Positions 26,004 through 33,979 of a DNA stretch of 40,257 nt are shown here, one piece after another; within the stretch, counting starts at the first letter, position 1; every line of letters begins with the position of its first letter. The DNA lies in contig JALNXD010000029.1 of NCBI GenBank assembly GCA_023230565.1, positions 1 through 40,257 of the forward strand. Reading direction: 5' to 3'. Under the pieces are notes generated by a model. The model ran no database searches, had not been told where the DNA came from, and saw only the letters and a program-made list of their open reading frames with translations. A program made the translations under genes and the position numbers. Origin of the DNA: Syntrophales bacterium (GTDB lineage Bacteria > Desulfobacterota > Syntrophia > Syntrophales > UBA2210).

Positions 26004-26019
26004 TGCAATCATTATACCA
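26004..26019 (-). promoter_or_regulatory. Sigma-54 (-24/-12) promoter for flgB and downstream genes
   Basis: On the minus strand the sequence is TGGTATAATGATTGCA, with GG and GC ten bases apart and TTGCA at -12, matching the sigma-54 consensus. Predicted transcription start is near 25993, about 15 bases before the flgB ATG. The gene immediately upstream encodes a sigma-54 activator. Confidence 0.8.
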
Positions 26020-26069
26020 ATGCTTAATAAATGTGATTTTTGAAAGGACTCGATTGCACCGTCATTTTT

Positions 26070-27506
26070 TCATGACTCATCCACCGGCAGTTTTTCATTC
26101 CTGTACTCATTTAATTTATTTCTCATAGTTCTCACACTGATTCCCAACATCATTGAAGCTTTCGTTTTATTGCCTTTCGCTTTTCTAAGAGTTTCAAATA
26201 TAAGTCCACGCTCCATTTCATGCAGCGTCACCGTCCCCGCATCCTCTGCTTCACAGCTGATATTTTCTTTTTCATCGGCGACCGGAGAAATACATGATTT
26301 TGCCTTTTCTTTTCCGCCAAGAGTGCATTCGAGATAGAGATGTTCAGGTAGAATCGTTTCGCCGCCGCTGATCAAAACCGAACGCTCGATTACATTCTCC
26401 AGTTCTCGTACATTTCCCGGCCACTCATATCGCATGAGCATTTCGATCGTTTCGCCTGAAAAGCGGGGTTTGTGAATACCGTTCAGTCTGCTATATTTAT
26501 CAAGAAAAAAATCGGCAAGGAGAGGTATGTCTTTCATCCTCTCTTTAAGAGATGGAATAGTTACAGGTATGACATTGATGCGATAGAAAAGATCTTCCCT
26601 GAATTTTCTTTCGGCAATACTTTTCTTGATATCCGTATTTGTAGTCGCAATAATCCTTACATTGACGGATATCGGCCTGTTTCCTCCAAGCCTGTCAACT
26701 TCCGATTCCTGAATCACTCTTAAGAGCTTTGCTTGAAGTTGCAGATCCATCTCACTGATTTCGTCGAGCAGCAATGTTCCTCCATCGGCAATTTCGAATT
26801 TTCCGGGTTTTTTCTGTGATGCTCCGGTAAACGCGCCTTTTTCATACCCGAACATCTCGCTTTCCAGGAGATTTCCCGGTATAGCCGCACAATTTACCGC
26901 TATAAACGGCATATCAGCTCTTTTACCGGTACGGTGAATGTACCGGGCAAGCAATTCCTTTCCGGTTCCGCTCTTCCCCTGGATAAGCACGCTCGATCTG
27001 CTATCTGCAATAGTTCTCATCATTGAAAGAATCGTCTGCATTCGCCCGTCTCTGGTTATGATCACTTTTTCTTCCGGAGGATCATCTTCCGAATCCGCAT
27101 AGGTAGAATGAAGGACCTGACTGCTGCATGATGCCACTTTCTTTACCGCAGTCTCAAGGTGCTCAAGAGAAAAAGGCTTCATAATAAAATCGAAAGCTCC
27201 AGCACGCATCGCTTCAACTGCCGTGTTTACCGTGCCATATGCAGTGATCACAATAACCGGTGTTGCAGGGGAAAGTTTCTTGATCCCCCGGAGCACTTCC
27301 AGCCCGTTTAACCCGGGCATTCTCATATCTGTAATGACGACTTCGTAAGACCTGCTACGAAATTTTTCAAGTGCATCCTGTCCATCGCCGGCTGTTTCGA
27401 CTTCGTACCCGCACAGGGAAAGCGATTCCGAAAGTGCCGCCCTCATTGAAGGTTCGTCGTCTACTATTAGAATCTTAGATATACTCATTTTTTCATCAGG
27501 CATCAT
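26070..27506 (-). CDS. Sigma-54-dependent response regulator, FlrC/FleR type
   Basis: About 478 residues from the ATG at 27504-27506. Receiver domain: ILIVDDEPSMRAAL, phosphoacceptor Asp60 in VITDMRMPG, and FIMKPFSLEHLE. The AAA+ domain has Walker A GKSGTGKELLARY, the sigma-54 contact loop EKGAFTGASQKKPG, Walker B GGTLLLDEISEM, and the arginine-finger region. The C-terminus is a Fis-type helix-turn-helix (KGNKTKASMMLGISVRTMRN). The start overlaps the kinase stop by 11 bases; a second ATG at 27486-27488 (MSISKIL) is also possible. It probably activates the -24/-12 promoters before flgB and motA, based on position and family. It lacks FlrA-type divergence and looks fully competent. Confidence 0.95.
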   Translation of the reverse strand: MMPDEKMSISKILIVDDEPSMRAALSESLSLCGYEVETAGDGQDALEKFRSRSYEVVITDMRMPGLNGLEVLRGIKKLSPATPVIVITAYGTVNTAVEAMRAGAFDFIMKPFSLEHLETAVKKVASCSSQVLHSTYADSEDDPPEEKVIITRDGRMQTILSMMRTIADSRSSVLIQGKSGTGKELLARYIHRTGKRADMPFIAVNCAAIPGNLLESEMFGYEKGAFTGASQKKPGKFEIADGGTLLLDEISEMDLQLQAKLLRVIQESEVDRLGGNRPISVNVRIIATTNTDIKKSIAERKFREDLFYRINVIPVTIPSLKERMKDIPLLADFFLDKYSRLNGIHKPRFSGETIEMLMRYEWPGNVRELENVIERSVLISGGETILPEHLYLECTLGGKEKAKSCISPVADEKENISCEAEDAGTVTLHEMERGLIFETLRKAKGNKTKASMMLGISVRTMRNKLNEYRNEKLPVDES

Positions 27507-28800
27507 TCCCGTTTTCCGGATCGTTTTCTTTATTATTAATAAGCGTCTTTTCAATCTTTTCACACGGAGCAACAGGCAGCGCAATACTCATTGCGGTGCC
27601 GCCATGCGAATTTTGCTCCGCTGAAACAATACCTCCGTGCATATCGATAATATTATGGGCAATTGCAAGACCGAGCCCGAAACTTCCTTCCTTTGTCGTA
27701 AAAAAAGGGTCGAATATCCTGGGTAGCGTCTCCGTTGGAATTCCTGTCCCCATATCGTCAAAAAGAATTTCGATACTAGGAAGTACTTTTTCCCATTCGC
27801 CTCCGCACTGCGTTGTCATTTTGGTTTCAATGGTCAGTCTTCCTCCATTGGGCATGGCTTGAAGCGCATTGAGTATCAAATTAAGGAAAACCTGCTTGAG
27901 CATTTCCTTATCCCCCTCAACATCCGGATCCAATTGGACATAACAGACATTAAGGATTATGTTTTCATTTTCTATAATCGGTTTGACAAATGCGACGACT
28001 TCGTCGAGAAGATCATGGAGCTTGATTTTTTTGAATACCGGCTGCGGACGATTCGTAAAGATCAAAAGATTGGATATCTTGTTGTTTACATTTTTGACCG
28101 ATTTGATGATCTCATAAGCCCTGTTTCTGTTGCGACCACCTGCCGGATCTTTCATCAAGAGGGATGCATAAAGCTCTATACTTCCTAAAGGATTTCGTAT
28201 TTCATGGGCAATATTTGCTGCAAGCTCTCCCATAGCGGCAAATTTTTCCGATCTTTTAGCCATTTCTTCCAGCTTTTCAAGTCGAGTAACATCGCGTAAC
28301 AGATAGATAATTCCTCTTTTATTTGTATCTGACGTTCTCATAGAACTTGTCGAAATCTCTATCGCCTTTCCCTGGATGCGACACCGGCTCATATGTGCAT
28401 TCGGCTTCGACCGCTTCTCAAAATCAGCCACATCTGAAAATAATTCACTGAAATGTCTGCTTCTCCAGCCCGTGTTTTTTGCTTCACCCATAAGGTAAGG
28501 AGAAAATCCATACGCACTTTCGTTTATCAAGGTAATGCATCCTTTTTCATCTGTCACCACAACACCGGTGGTAAGGCTTTCAAGGATGCTGGTAAGATAA
28601 CTGCTGATATCTTCTTTCTCAGCAAGCGCTTTTTTCAGTTGCTGATTCTTTTTTTCCAGTTCGAGATCGATCTGCTGAAATTTTTTCTCCAGGTTGTCAT
28701 AGGCGTCCTGAAGCCGCATCGTTGCCTGTGTAAATTCTTCAAAAGACTTTTGCAACAGCAGAGCATTATCAGCTATGTGTTCAGTCATCTGATCTTCCAT
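27496..28800 (-). CDS. Soluble PAS sensor histidine kinase, FlrB/FleS type
   Basis: A 434-residue cytoplasmic kinase with no membrane segment. Order: coiled coil (about 15-68), PAS domain (about 70-170, SILESLTTGVVVTDEKG), dimer/phosphoacceptor domain with His199 (AANIAHEIRNPLGSIELY), and an ATPase domain with N box LNLILNALQAMP, G1 DDMGTGIP and FFTTKEGSFGLGLAIA. It overlaps and pairs with the sigma-54 regulator that follows. In Vibrio and Pseudomonas the equivalent pair controls basal-body/hook genes. An ATG four codons in (28786-28788) has a better purine-rich site (GGAAG). Confidence 0.93.
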   Translation of the reverse strand: MEDQMTEHIADNALLLQKSFEEFTQATMRLQDAYDNLEKKFQQIDLELEKKNQQLKKALAEKEDISSYLTSILESLTTGVVVTDEKGCITLINESAYGFSPYLMGEAKNTGWRSRHFSELFSDVADFEKRSKPNAHMSRCRIQGKAIEISTSSMRTSDTNKRGIIYLLRDVTRLEKLEEMAKRSEKFAAMGELAANIAHEIRNPLGSIELYASLLMKDPAGGRNRNRAYEIIKSVKNVNNKISNLLIFTNRPQPVFKKIKLHDLLDEVVAFVKPIIENENIILNVCYVQLDPDVEGDKEMLKQVFLNLILNALQAMPNGGRLTIETKMTTQCGGEWEKVLPSIEILFDDMGTGIPTETLPRIFDPFFTTKEGSFGLGLAIAHNIIDMHGGIVSAEQNSHGGTAMSIALPVAPCEKIEKTLINNKENDPENGNDA

Positions 28801-28827
28801 AAACGCTTTTCTTTGTATGCAGCAGGT

Positions 28828-28870
28828 GAAAGCTTCGCTTGCTTCCTGTTAGAGTGCCGGCTCGGCCGGG
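28828..28870 (-). repeat. Dispersed repeat copy 2
   Basis: On the minus strand the core is CGGCCGAGCCGGCA, followed by a tail related to TAACGGAAAGTAAG and then GAAGCTT. Second unit of a tandem pair between the SPOR/TPR gene and the kinase gene. Confidence 0.65.
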
Positions 28871-28872
28871 AT

Positions 28873-28922
28873 AAGGCTTCAAGCATTTCCAATATAATGC
28901 CGGTCCCACCGGTATTGAGGAG
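28873..28922 (-). repeat. Dispersed repeat copy 3
   Basis: First unit of the pair on the minus strand. It begins CTCCTCA, then ACCGGTGGGACCGGCATTAT, then GGAAA and TGAAGC, and matches the copy at 33638-33688 over the head and core. It begins within a few bases of the stop codon of the SPOR/TPR gene. Confidence 0.55.
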
Positions 28923-28925
28923 TTT

Positions 28926-31622
28926 CTAATGTATATATTCGCCATAGCTGGTGTGCCAATTCTGGAAATCTTCACTGAATTCAGTCAGTCGATCCCAAAA
29001 ATACTCTTCTCCCTCTTCTCTCAATAAGGCAAAAGTTTTATCCGCCATAACGGTATCGGAAAGCTGTACATATCCCAATCCCATTCTGTAAAGTGCCCAA
29101 AGATTTTTTGGATCTTCCTTTCTCCGGTGCTCTTCCAAAAACTTTCGATAACTTTCAGTGCTTTTTTCATAAGCCTTTTCATTATAATAGCATTTCGCAA
29201 TCCTTTCGGAGGCTTCATTCAATATGAGTGACGAAATCTCGCCGGCTGTTTTTTCTGCAAGATTCAGCGATTTTAAATAGCAGGCAACCGCAGAATCAAA
29301 CAGGCCCATGCCCATAAAACAGTCGGCTATATACTTTTGAATAGTCATTTTAAATCCGGGGTCTTCATTTGAATTTATAATATCGGCATAGTAAACAATC
29401 GCTTTCCCATATTCGCCTTTTTTTAAAAAGATGTGTCCCATAAGCTCTTTTACACTCACTTCATCCGCATTTTGAGAACCTGAATAATTAGCGGTATACG
29501 TTTTCAGTCGGCCGAGTGCTTCTTCTAATTTGCCTTCGGATAAATCGATTTTCGCAAGAGCAAGAATAATTTCTCTTTGCCTGGATTCATCGGCATAGCA
29601 GCATTCCATTTCATTGAAAATTTTCCTTCCCCACTCTGTAAGACCAATGCGGCAAAGACTCGCCCCCATGTGAAACAGATCGCTGAATTCCATATGTAAG
29701 GCAATTCCGTATTGCCTTGTTGTAAAATAAAGGTCCGATACTGCGAGATAATCCTGTTTTTCCCAATATCTGTCTATAAGAATCGATGCGCACTCGATTA
29801 TTTTTTCTAAATAGATTTTTCTGTATGAGCTCCAGGGATTGCTTTCCAGAAGACGATTATATACATCGAAGGCATTCCTGTAATTTTTATACCTCATAAG
29901 TACTGCTGCCTTGCGATAAGAAAGCTCTTCACCGCTTATTCCGGAATATTCATCAAAGGCCTTCTCGTAAGCAGAAAGAGGATCGAGATAATATTCCATT
30001 GCGTGCAGAATATTACCGGGAACGGCAAAGTTATTTTCCACGCCTATTTCAGCCATGAACAGCATACTCTTCCATGCCTCATCGCTGCCGGGATATCGCG
30101 CAACCACCTGCCCGAACATTTTTATCGCCAGGGGGAGACACTTCATTTTCATGACCGACTGAGCTGCCATGAACATTTCCTCTTTCGCCCGGCTGCTTTC
30201 CGGGTAAAGATTAAGAAAAACAAGTGCTATTTCCAATGTCTCATCGAAGCGGCCGCTTCTGAAATAATGAAATGTCAGCTTTAAAAGCATATCCGGGGGC
30301 ATCTTGTCGGCAGAAGAATACAGCTTTAATGCCATGTCATACCATTTGTCGGCCTGTGCAAACCGGTTTTCTTGCGAATAACACTCTCCTATGTAAAAAA
30401 AGGCTGAAGGAAGGCGGCTTCCTTCCGGATACAGTGTGGCATATGTTTTCAGATTCTCGGCAGCCGAGGTGTATTTTCCAAGCGAATAATATGTTAACCC
30501 AATCAAATAATGCACTTCGGGCTGATATTTGGAATCAGGATATTTTTCTAAAATTTTCGATAGTTCTCTGAGTGCCTCGTAATGAAGTTTGAGTGTGTCA
30601 TATGCCTGAGCTTTTCTGAATAAAATTTCGTCATTTAGCCCTTCAGATTGAGGATATCGTCTTGAAATGGAGTCATATTCTTCCAGGGAAGCAAGCAATT
30701 CACTCCTCGCTCCCGCCATTCCCGAATAAAAGCGGCAGTCGGCACAGCGCCGCTCGAGCACTTCTTGAGCTTTTTTCCCGAGTCCCGGCCTTTCTTTTAA
30801 TTCAATAAATCCGGCACGAGCAGTTTTGTAATTTCCACGATTGAATTCCGTCATTGCCTCGTCAAAGTCCTTCCTTATTTCTCTTGGAATCGACTCTTCG
30901 CCGGGTTCCGGCCGGCAGGAAATCATGTGGTTACTTTTTTCTTGTCTGCTCTGGAGATGTGCATGTTCCGGTTCAGCAAGCGGAAGAGCCCCTTTTTTCC
31001 CAGTTTTCGTATTGTATGAAAGGTTTTTTTTAGATATAGGCTCTTCGATTTCGTCATATTTTATCTTTCCGCCTTCCTTTTCTTTCAGCGGTGTAATCGA
31101 TCCGAAGGGTACATTTTCCGGTTTTGTATTCTTTCCGACAGTTGAATTGCTTGAAAATAGTTCTACTTCCTCTTCCTCCATTGGCTTTGGTTGTACAATG
31201 GAAGGCTTCTCTATCTTTTCTTCAATCTTCTGATCCATTTGCGATTCTCTTGCAATATTCACAGCTATGGTGCGTATAAAGTATTCGCTGATCACGCCCT
31301 TTTCCTTTAGAGCAGCGGCACGTTCCAGCGCGCGCCCCTTCTTGTCGGACATACCTGCAAATACCCTGTACCATTGCCCTTTTCCAGGAATCGACACAGA
31401 AAGCAAAAATGCGGTACAGCCTGATTTCTCCAGAGAATGCACGTTCCTTTCTGCAAAAGCTCGATTTTTAAAAGAAGCGATATGGATCCCATAGGATTTG
31501 GTTTCCCTTTCGGGAAACTCGCCTCGGGCTCCCGAGCAGACGATAAAAGCCGCTGCCATGATGAAACAGAAAGATAGCCAGCCTGGCAGCGCATTATGTA
31601 AATTTACAATACGAACTTTCAT
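28926..31622 (-). CDS. Secreted SPOR-domain protein with a large TPR array
   Basis: About 898 residues from the ATG at 31620-31622. Signal peptide: WLSFCFIMAAAFIVCSG, then ARGEF; FIVC is a poor lipobox, so type I cleavage is likelier. A SPOR-like domain lies near the N-terminus (YGIHIASFKNRAFAERNV ... GQWYRVFAGMSDKKGRALE), of a kind that binds denuded septal peptidoglycan in the family. A charged linker follows, then tetratricopeptide-like repeats to the end, for example HYLIGLTYYSLGKYTSAAEN and FFYIGECYSQENRFAQADKW. The frame extends to a GTG at 31698-31700 that would bury the signal peptide. It is the first gene in front of the flagellar regulators. The function is unknown; an envelope or scaffold role is inferred. 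Confidence 0.75.
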   Translation of the reverse strand: MKVRIVNLHNALPGWLSFCFIMAAAFIVCSGARGEFPERETKSYGIHIASFKNRAFAERNVHSLEKSGCTAFLLSVSIPGKGQWYRVFAGMSDKKGRALERAAALKEKGVISEYFIRTIAVNIARESQMDQKIEEKIEKPSIVQPKPMEEEEVELFSSNSTVGKNTKPENVPFGSITPLKEKEGGKIKYDEIEEPISKKNLSYNTKTGKKGALPLAEPEHAHLQSRQEKSNHMISCRPEPGEESIPREIRKDFDEAMTEFNRGNYKTARAGFIELKERPGLGKKAQEVLERRCADCRFYSGMAGARSELLASLEEYDSISRRYPQSEGLNDEILFRKAQAYDTLKLHYEALRELSKILEKYPDSKYQPEVHYLIGLTYYSLGKYTSAAENLKTYATLYPEGSRLPSAFFYIGECYSQENRFAQADKWYDMALKLYSSADKMPPDMLLKLTFHYFRSGRFDETLEIALVFLNLYPESSRAKEEMFMAAQSVMKMKCLPLAIKMFGQVVARYPGSDEAWKSMLFMAEIGVENNFAVPGNILHAMEYYLDPLSAYEKAFDEYSGISGEELSYRKAAVLMRYKNYRNAFDVYNRLLESNPWSSYRKIYLEKIIECASILIDRYWEKQDYLAVSDLYFTTRQYGIALHMEFSDLFHMGASLCRIGLTEWGRKIFNEMECCYADESRQREIILALAKIDLSEGKLEEALGRLKTYTANYSGSQNADEVSVKELMGHIFLKKGEYGKAIVYYADIINSNEDPGFKMTIQKYIADCFMGMGLFDSAVACYLKSLNLAEKTAGEISSLILNEASERIAKCYYNEKAYEKSTESYRKFLEEHRRKEDPKNLWALYRMGLGYVQLSDTVMADKTFALLREEGEEYFWDRLTEFSEDFQNWHTSYGEYIH

Positions 31623-31700
31623 AAGACACGAGTGTGCAAAGATTTGGCCCAAAGAAGAGCAAAGACCATACCATTCGGCACGCGCATAAATGCGGGTCAC

Positions 31701-31954
31701 CTCGGAGTGTATTGAAATGGGGGATTAGGCATATTTATACCGTCCGCCGTCCAGACCTACGGGACGACTGTCTACCCGAAGCATCATGCTGCAGAAAACA
31801 GAGGCGAAACTATAAAGATATCCTTGCGTAAAAAATAAAACGGAATGATATCTTGTGCGGAAATATACAAAGCAACTTCCGGCAGGAATCAAAAATGACC
31901 CGAAATGCAGAACCGCAAATGTCTGGCTGTTGGACGATTTGACGGCAGAGACAA
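31701..31954. other. 254-base intergenic region between pdxT and the SPOR/TPR gene
   Basis: No gene seen. It contains an inverted repeat with perfect 8-bp arms, AAGATATC (31815-31822) and GATATCTT (31847-31854), around a 24-base AT-rich loop. A weak promoter-like pair lies at 31887-31892 (TTGATT on the minus strand) and 31864-31869 (TGTATA), spaced by 17. These may serve the SPOR/TPR gene, but the support is slight. Confidence 0.35.
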
Positions 31955-32578
31955 TTATTTGACAATGGCTGCTTCTGCTGCAGGTGGAGGTATCATAACG
32001 CTGGTACCTCCAGTCTCTTCTGCCATTTCAAGAAAGTACCGGTGAATTCTTTTATCTTTGGTCAACTCGGGATGAAATGTCGATACAAGTATATTATCCT
32101 GGCGGGCAAGAATTATTTTCTTCTTGAACGTTGACAGCACCTCGACTCCCGAGCCCGCAGATTCTATAACAGGTGCTCTTATAAAAATGGCATCAAACGG
32201 CAGAGCGGAGAATGAAAGTTTCACTTGCGCTTCTCTGCTTTCCCTCTGGCGTCCATAGGCATTCCTGGAAACATCTATATCAATGAGAGGCAGAATGCAT
32301 GCACTTTGTCCGTTTTGTTTTGCTGCCAGAAGGATTGTCCCGGCGCAGGTTCCGAACACCGGTCTCCCGGAACTTGCAAAATCCATAAGCGCTGAAAGAA
32401 AGCCATAGCGGATGAGGAGCTTTGCTATGGCTGTGCTCTCGCCTCCCGGCATTATGAGCCCGTCCATAGTTTCAAGTTCAAATGGAAGGCGCACTTCCAC
32501 GGCTTCCGCTTTGCATCGTTTCACCATTGCACTATGTTCGCGAAAAGCCCCCTGCAGGGCCAGGATTCCTATTTTCAT
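31955..32578 (-). CDS. pdxT: PdxT, glutaminase subunit of pyridoxal 5'-phosphate synthase
   Basis: A 207-residue class I glutamine amidotransferase. It hydrolyses glutamine and passes ammonia to PdxS. The catalytic triad is visible: Cys78 in FGTCAGTILLA, and His169 and Glu171 in TFHPELTKDKR. PGGEST (44-49) and FIRAPVIES are also family motifs. The last 20 residues, ending PPPAAEAAIVK, are a low-complexity extension. It follows pdxS by 11 bases, the usual order of the DXP-independent vitamin B6 pathway. Confidence 0.97.
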   Translation of the reverse strand: MKIGILALQGAFREHSAMVKRCKAEAVEVRLPFELETMDGLIMPGGESTAIAKLLIRYGFLSALMDFASSGRPVFGTCAGTILLAAKQNGQSACILPLIDIDVSRNAYGRQRESREAQVKLSFSALPFDAIFIRAPVIESAGSGVEVLSTFKKKIILARQDNILVSTFHPELTKDKRIHRYFLEMAEETGGTSVMIPPPAAEAAIVK

Positions 32579-32589
32579 TGTGCCGGTAT

Positions 32590-33474
32590 TCAGTTTCCCC
32601 TGAATTGCAGAAGATTATTCTTTTCGATAGAGGAAATTTCGAGACCGTGCATGGCGTCTCCCAGACAGCGGGAAACCTTCGCAAGAATTTCCGGATTATT
32701 AAAGTGAGTGACAGCTTGTACAATTGCATCAGCCCGCTTTGCCGGATCCTGAGATTTGAAGATACCTGATCCGACAAATACTCCGTTAGCGCCAAGCTGC
32801 ATCATCATGGCCGCATCTGCAGGCGTTGCAATTCCACCAGCTGAAAAATTGACAACCGGCAATTTTTTCTCCCTTGCAACCAGACACACCAACTCGTAAG
32901 GAGCACCAAGATTTTTTGACTCCGTCATCAGCTCTGAATCCGGCAGCGATGCAATTCGTGCGATTTCGTCATTTATGGTCCTCATGTGCCGAACCGCTTC
33001 TATCACATTGCCTGTTCCCGCCTCACCTTTCGTCCTTATCATGGCCGCGCCTTCTCCTATCCTTCTAAGCGCCTCTCCAAGATCAGTTGCACCGCAGACA
33101 AAAGGAATTTTAAACTTCCACTTGTCAATGTGAAACTTTTCATCAGCAGGTGTGAGCACTTCACTTTCATCTATGTAATCTATGCCCAGCGACTCAAGTA
33201 TCTGTGCTTCTACGAAATGGCCGATGCGAACCTTTGCCATTACCGGAATCGATACGGTATCCATTATCTTAAGAATTATTTCCGGATCGGTCATCCGCGC
33301 GACGCCGCCTTCCGCCCGTATATCGGCGGGAACCCTCTCGAGCGCCATAACCGATACAGCCCCTGCATCCTCAGCTATTTTGGCCTGTTCCGGAGTGGTC
33401 ACATCCATGATGACCCCACCTTTCAACATTTCAGCCAATCCCTTTTTTACAGGCATTGTTCCAAATTTTTCCAT
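32590..33474 (-). CDS. pdxS: PdxS, synthase subunit of pyridoxal 5'-phosphate synthase
   Basis: A 294-residue TIM-barrel enzyme making PLP from ribose 5-phosphate, glyceraldehyde 3-phosphate and ammonia. Starting at the ATG 33472-33474, the two catalytic lysines fall at Lys81 (PVMAKVRIGH) and Lys149 (MIRTKGEAGTG), the same numbers as in Bacillus PdxS, which supports this start over the TTG one codon upstream. Other motifs are GGVIMDVTTPEQAKIAEDAG and VNFSAGGIATPADAA. GGGAG lies about four bases upstream. A sigma-70-like promoter is at 33509-33538. Confidence 0.98.
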   Translation of the reverse strand: MEKFGTMPVKKGLAEMLKGGVIMDVTTPEQAKIAEDAGAVSVMALERVPADIRAEGGVARMTDPEIILKIMDTVSIPVMAKVRIGHFVEAQILESLGIDYIDESEVLTPADEKFHIDKWKFKIPFVCGATDLGEALRRIGEGAAMIRTKGEAGTGNVIEAVRHMRTINDEIARIASLPDSELMTESKNLGAPYELVCLVAREKKLPVVNFSAGGIATPADAAMMMQLGANGVFVGSGIFKSQDPAKRADAIVQAVTHFNNPEILAKVSRCLGDAMHGLEISSIEKNNLLQFRGN

Positions 33475-33508
33475 CAAACTCCCTCATATGGATGAATTGT
33501 AAGTGAGT

Positions 33509-33538
33509 ATTATTAGTACCTGAGAATCTATTTTTCAA
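33509..33538 (-). promoter_or_regulatory. Sigma-70-like promoter for pdxS-pdxT
   Basis: On the minus strand, -35 TTGAAA (33533-33538) and -10 AATAAT (33509-33514) are separated by 18 bases. Each differs from consensus at one base. It would give a leader of about 30 bases. Confidence 0.55.
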
Positions 33539-33564
33539 GTGTTATTTTTGATGTCTCCATAAAA

Positions 33565-33620
33565 AGCTTCTCATGCCGGCCGAGCCGGGCCGGCACCATA
33601 ACGGAAAGTAAGTAAAGCTT
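33565..33620 (+). repeat. Dispersed repeat copy 4
   Basis: Reads AGCTTCTCATGCCGGCCGAG, then CCGGGCCGGCACCATAACGG, then AAAGTAAGTAAAGCTT. It is the first of a tandem pair with a 73-base period in the divergent pdxS/DUF169 intergenic region. The palindromic core pairs GCCGGC with GCCGGC. Confidence 0.7.
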
Positions 33621-33637
33621 GCGAACATTGGTTGAAA

Positions 33638-33688
33638 AGCTCCTCATGCCTGCTGAGCCGGCATTAAATATTAAAGTAAGTGAAGCTG
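33638..33688 (+). repeat. Dispersed repeat copy 5
   Basis: Begins AGCTCCTCATGCCTGCTGAG, continues CCGGCATTAAATATTAAAG, and ends TAAGTGAAGCT. It is the second unit of the pair, with the same head, core and tail order as copy 4. Confidence 0.65.
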
Positions 33689-33740
33689 ACACAATGCTCA
33701 TTTATGCCCTTTAGAGGCATGATTTTTTACCTCAAATCGT

Positions 33741-33854
33741 CTGTGTTTCGGGTATCATACCATCTATGCGAAGCGCCCGTCCCGGCGAGCTCTGAGCAAA
33801 GCGGGAGTTTGCCGGGACAGCTTCGCGAGATGCAGCATGGTACCCGAAACACAG
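33741..33854. repeat. Long imperfect inverted repeat (about 45-base arms)
   Basis: Left arm 33741-33786 begins CTGTGTTTCGGGTATCATAC and ends GCGAAGCGCCCGTCCCGGC. The reverse complement of the right arm 33811-33854 begins CTGTGTTTCGGGTACCATGC and ends GCGAAGCTGTCCCGGC. The arms share about 36 of 45 positions, with a 24-base centre. It lies upstream of the predicted DUF169 promoter, so it is probably not part of that leader. It could be a small non-autonomous mobile element, a structured RNA or a remnant. Confidence 0.7.
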
Positions 33855-33921
33855 CTGGATTTTTTCACAGTTCTTCTCGCAGTGTTTCGTTGCCTCATAA
33901 TAAAATGTTACCGGGAGGTAG

Positions 33922-33950
33922 TTGCATCGTCGCCTTATTATGTATATAAT
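33922..33950 (+). promoter_or_regulatory. Sigma-70-like promoter for the DUF169 gene
   Basis: -35 TTGCAT (33922-33927) and a perfect -10 TATAAT (33945-33950) are separated by 17 bases. The gene start is about 30 bases further on. Confidence 0.6.
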
Positions 33951-33979
33951 GCCTCCATCTTATACTGAGGAACATACTG

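Noticed and set aside
33680..33949. 89-residue open frame on the plus strand
   Set aside because: It runs through the long inverted repeat, has no ribosome site, and its composition does not look like a protein.
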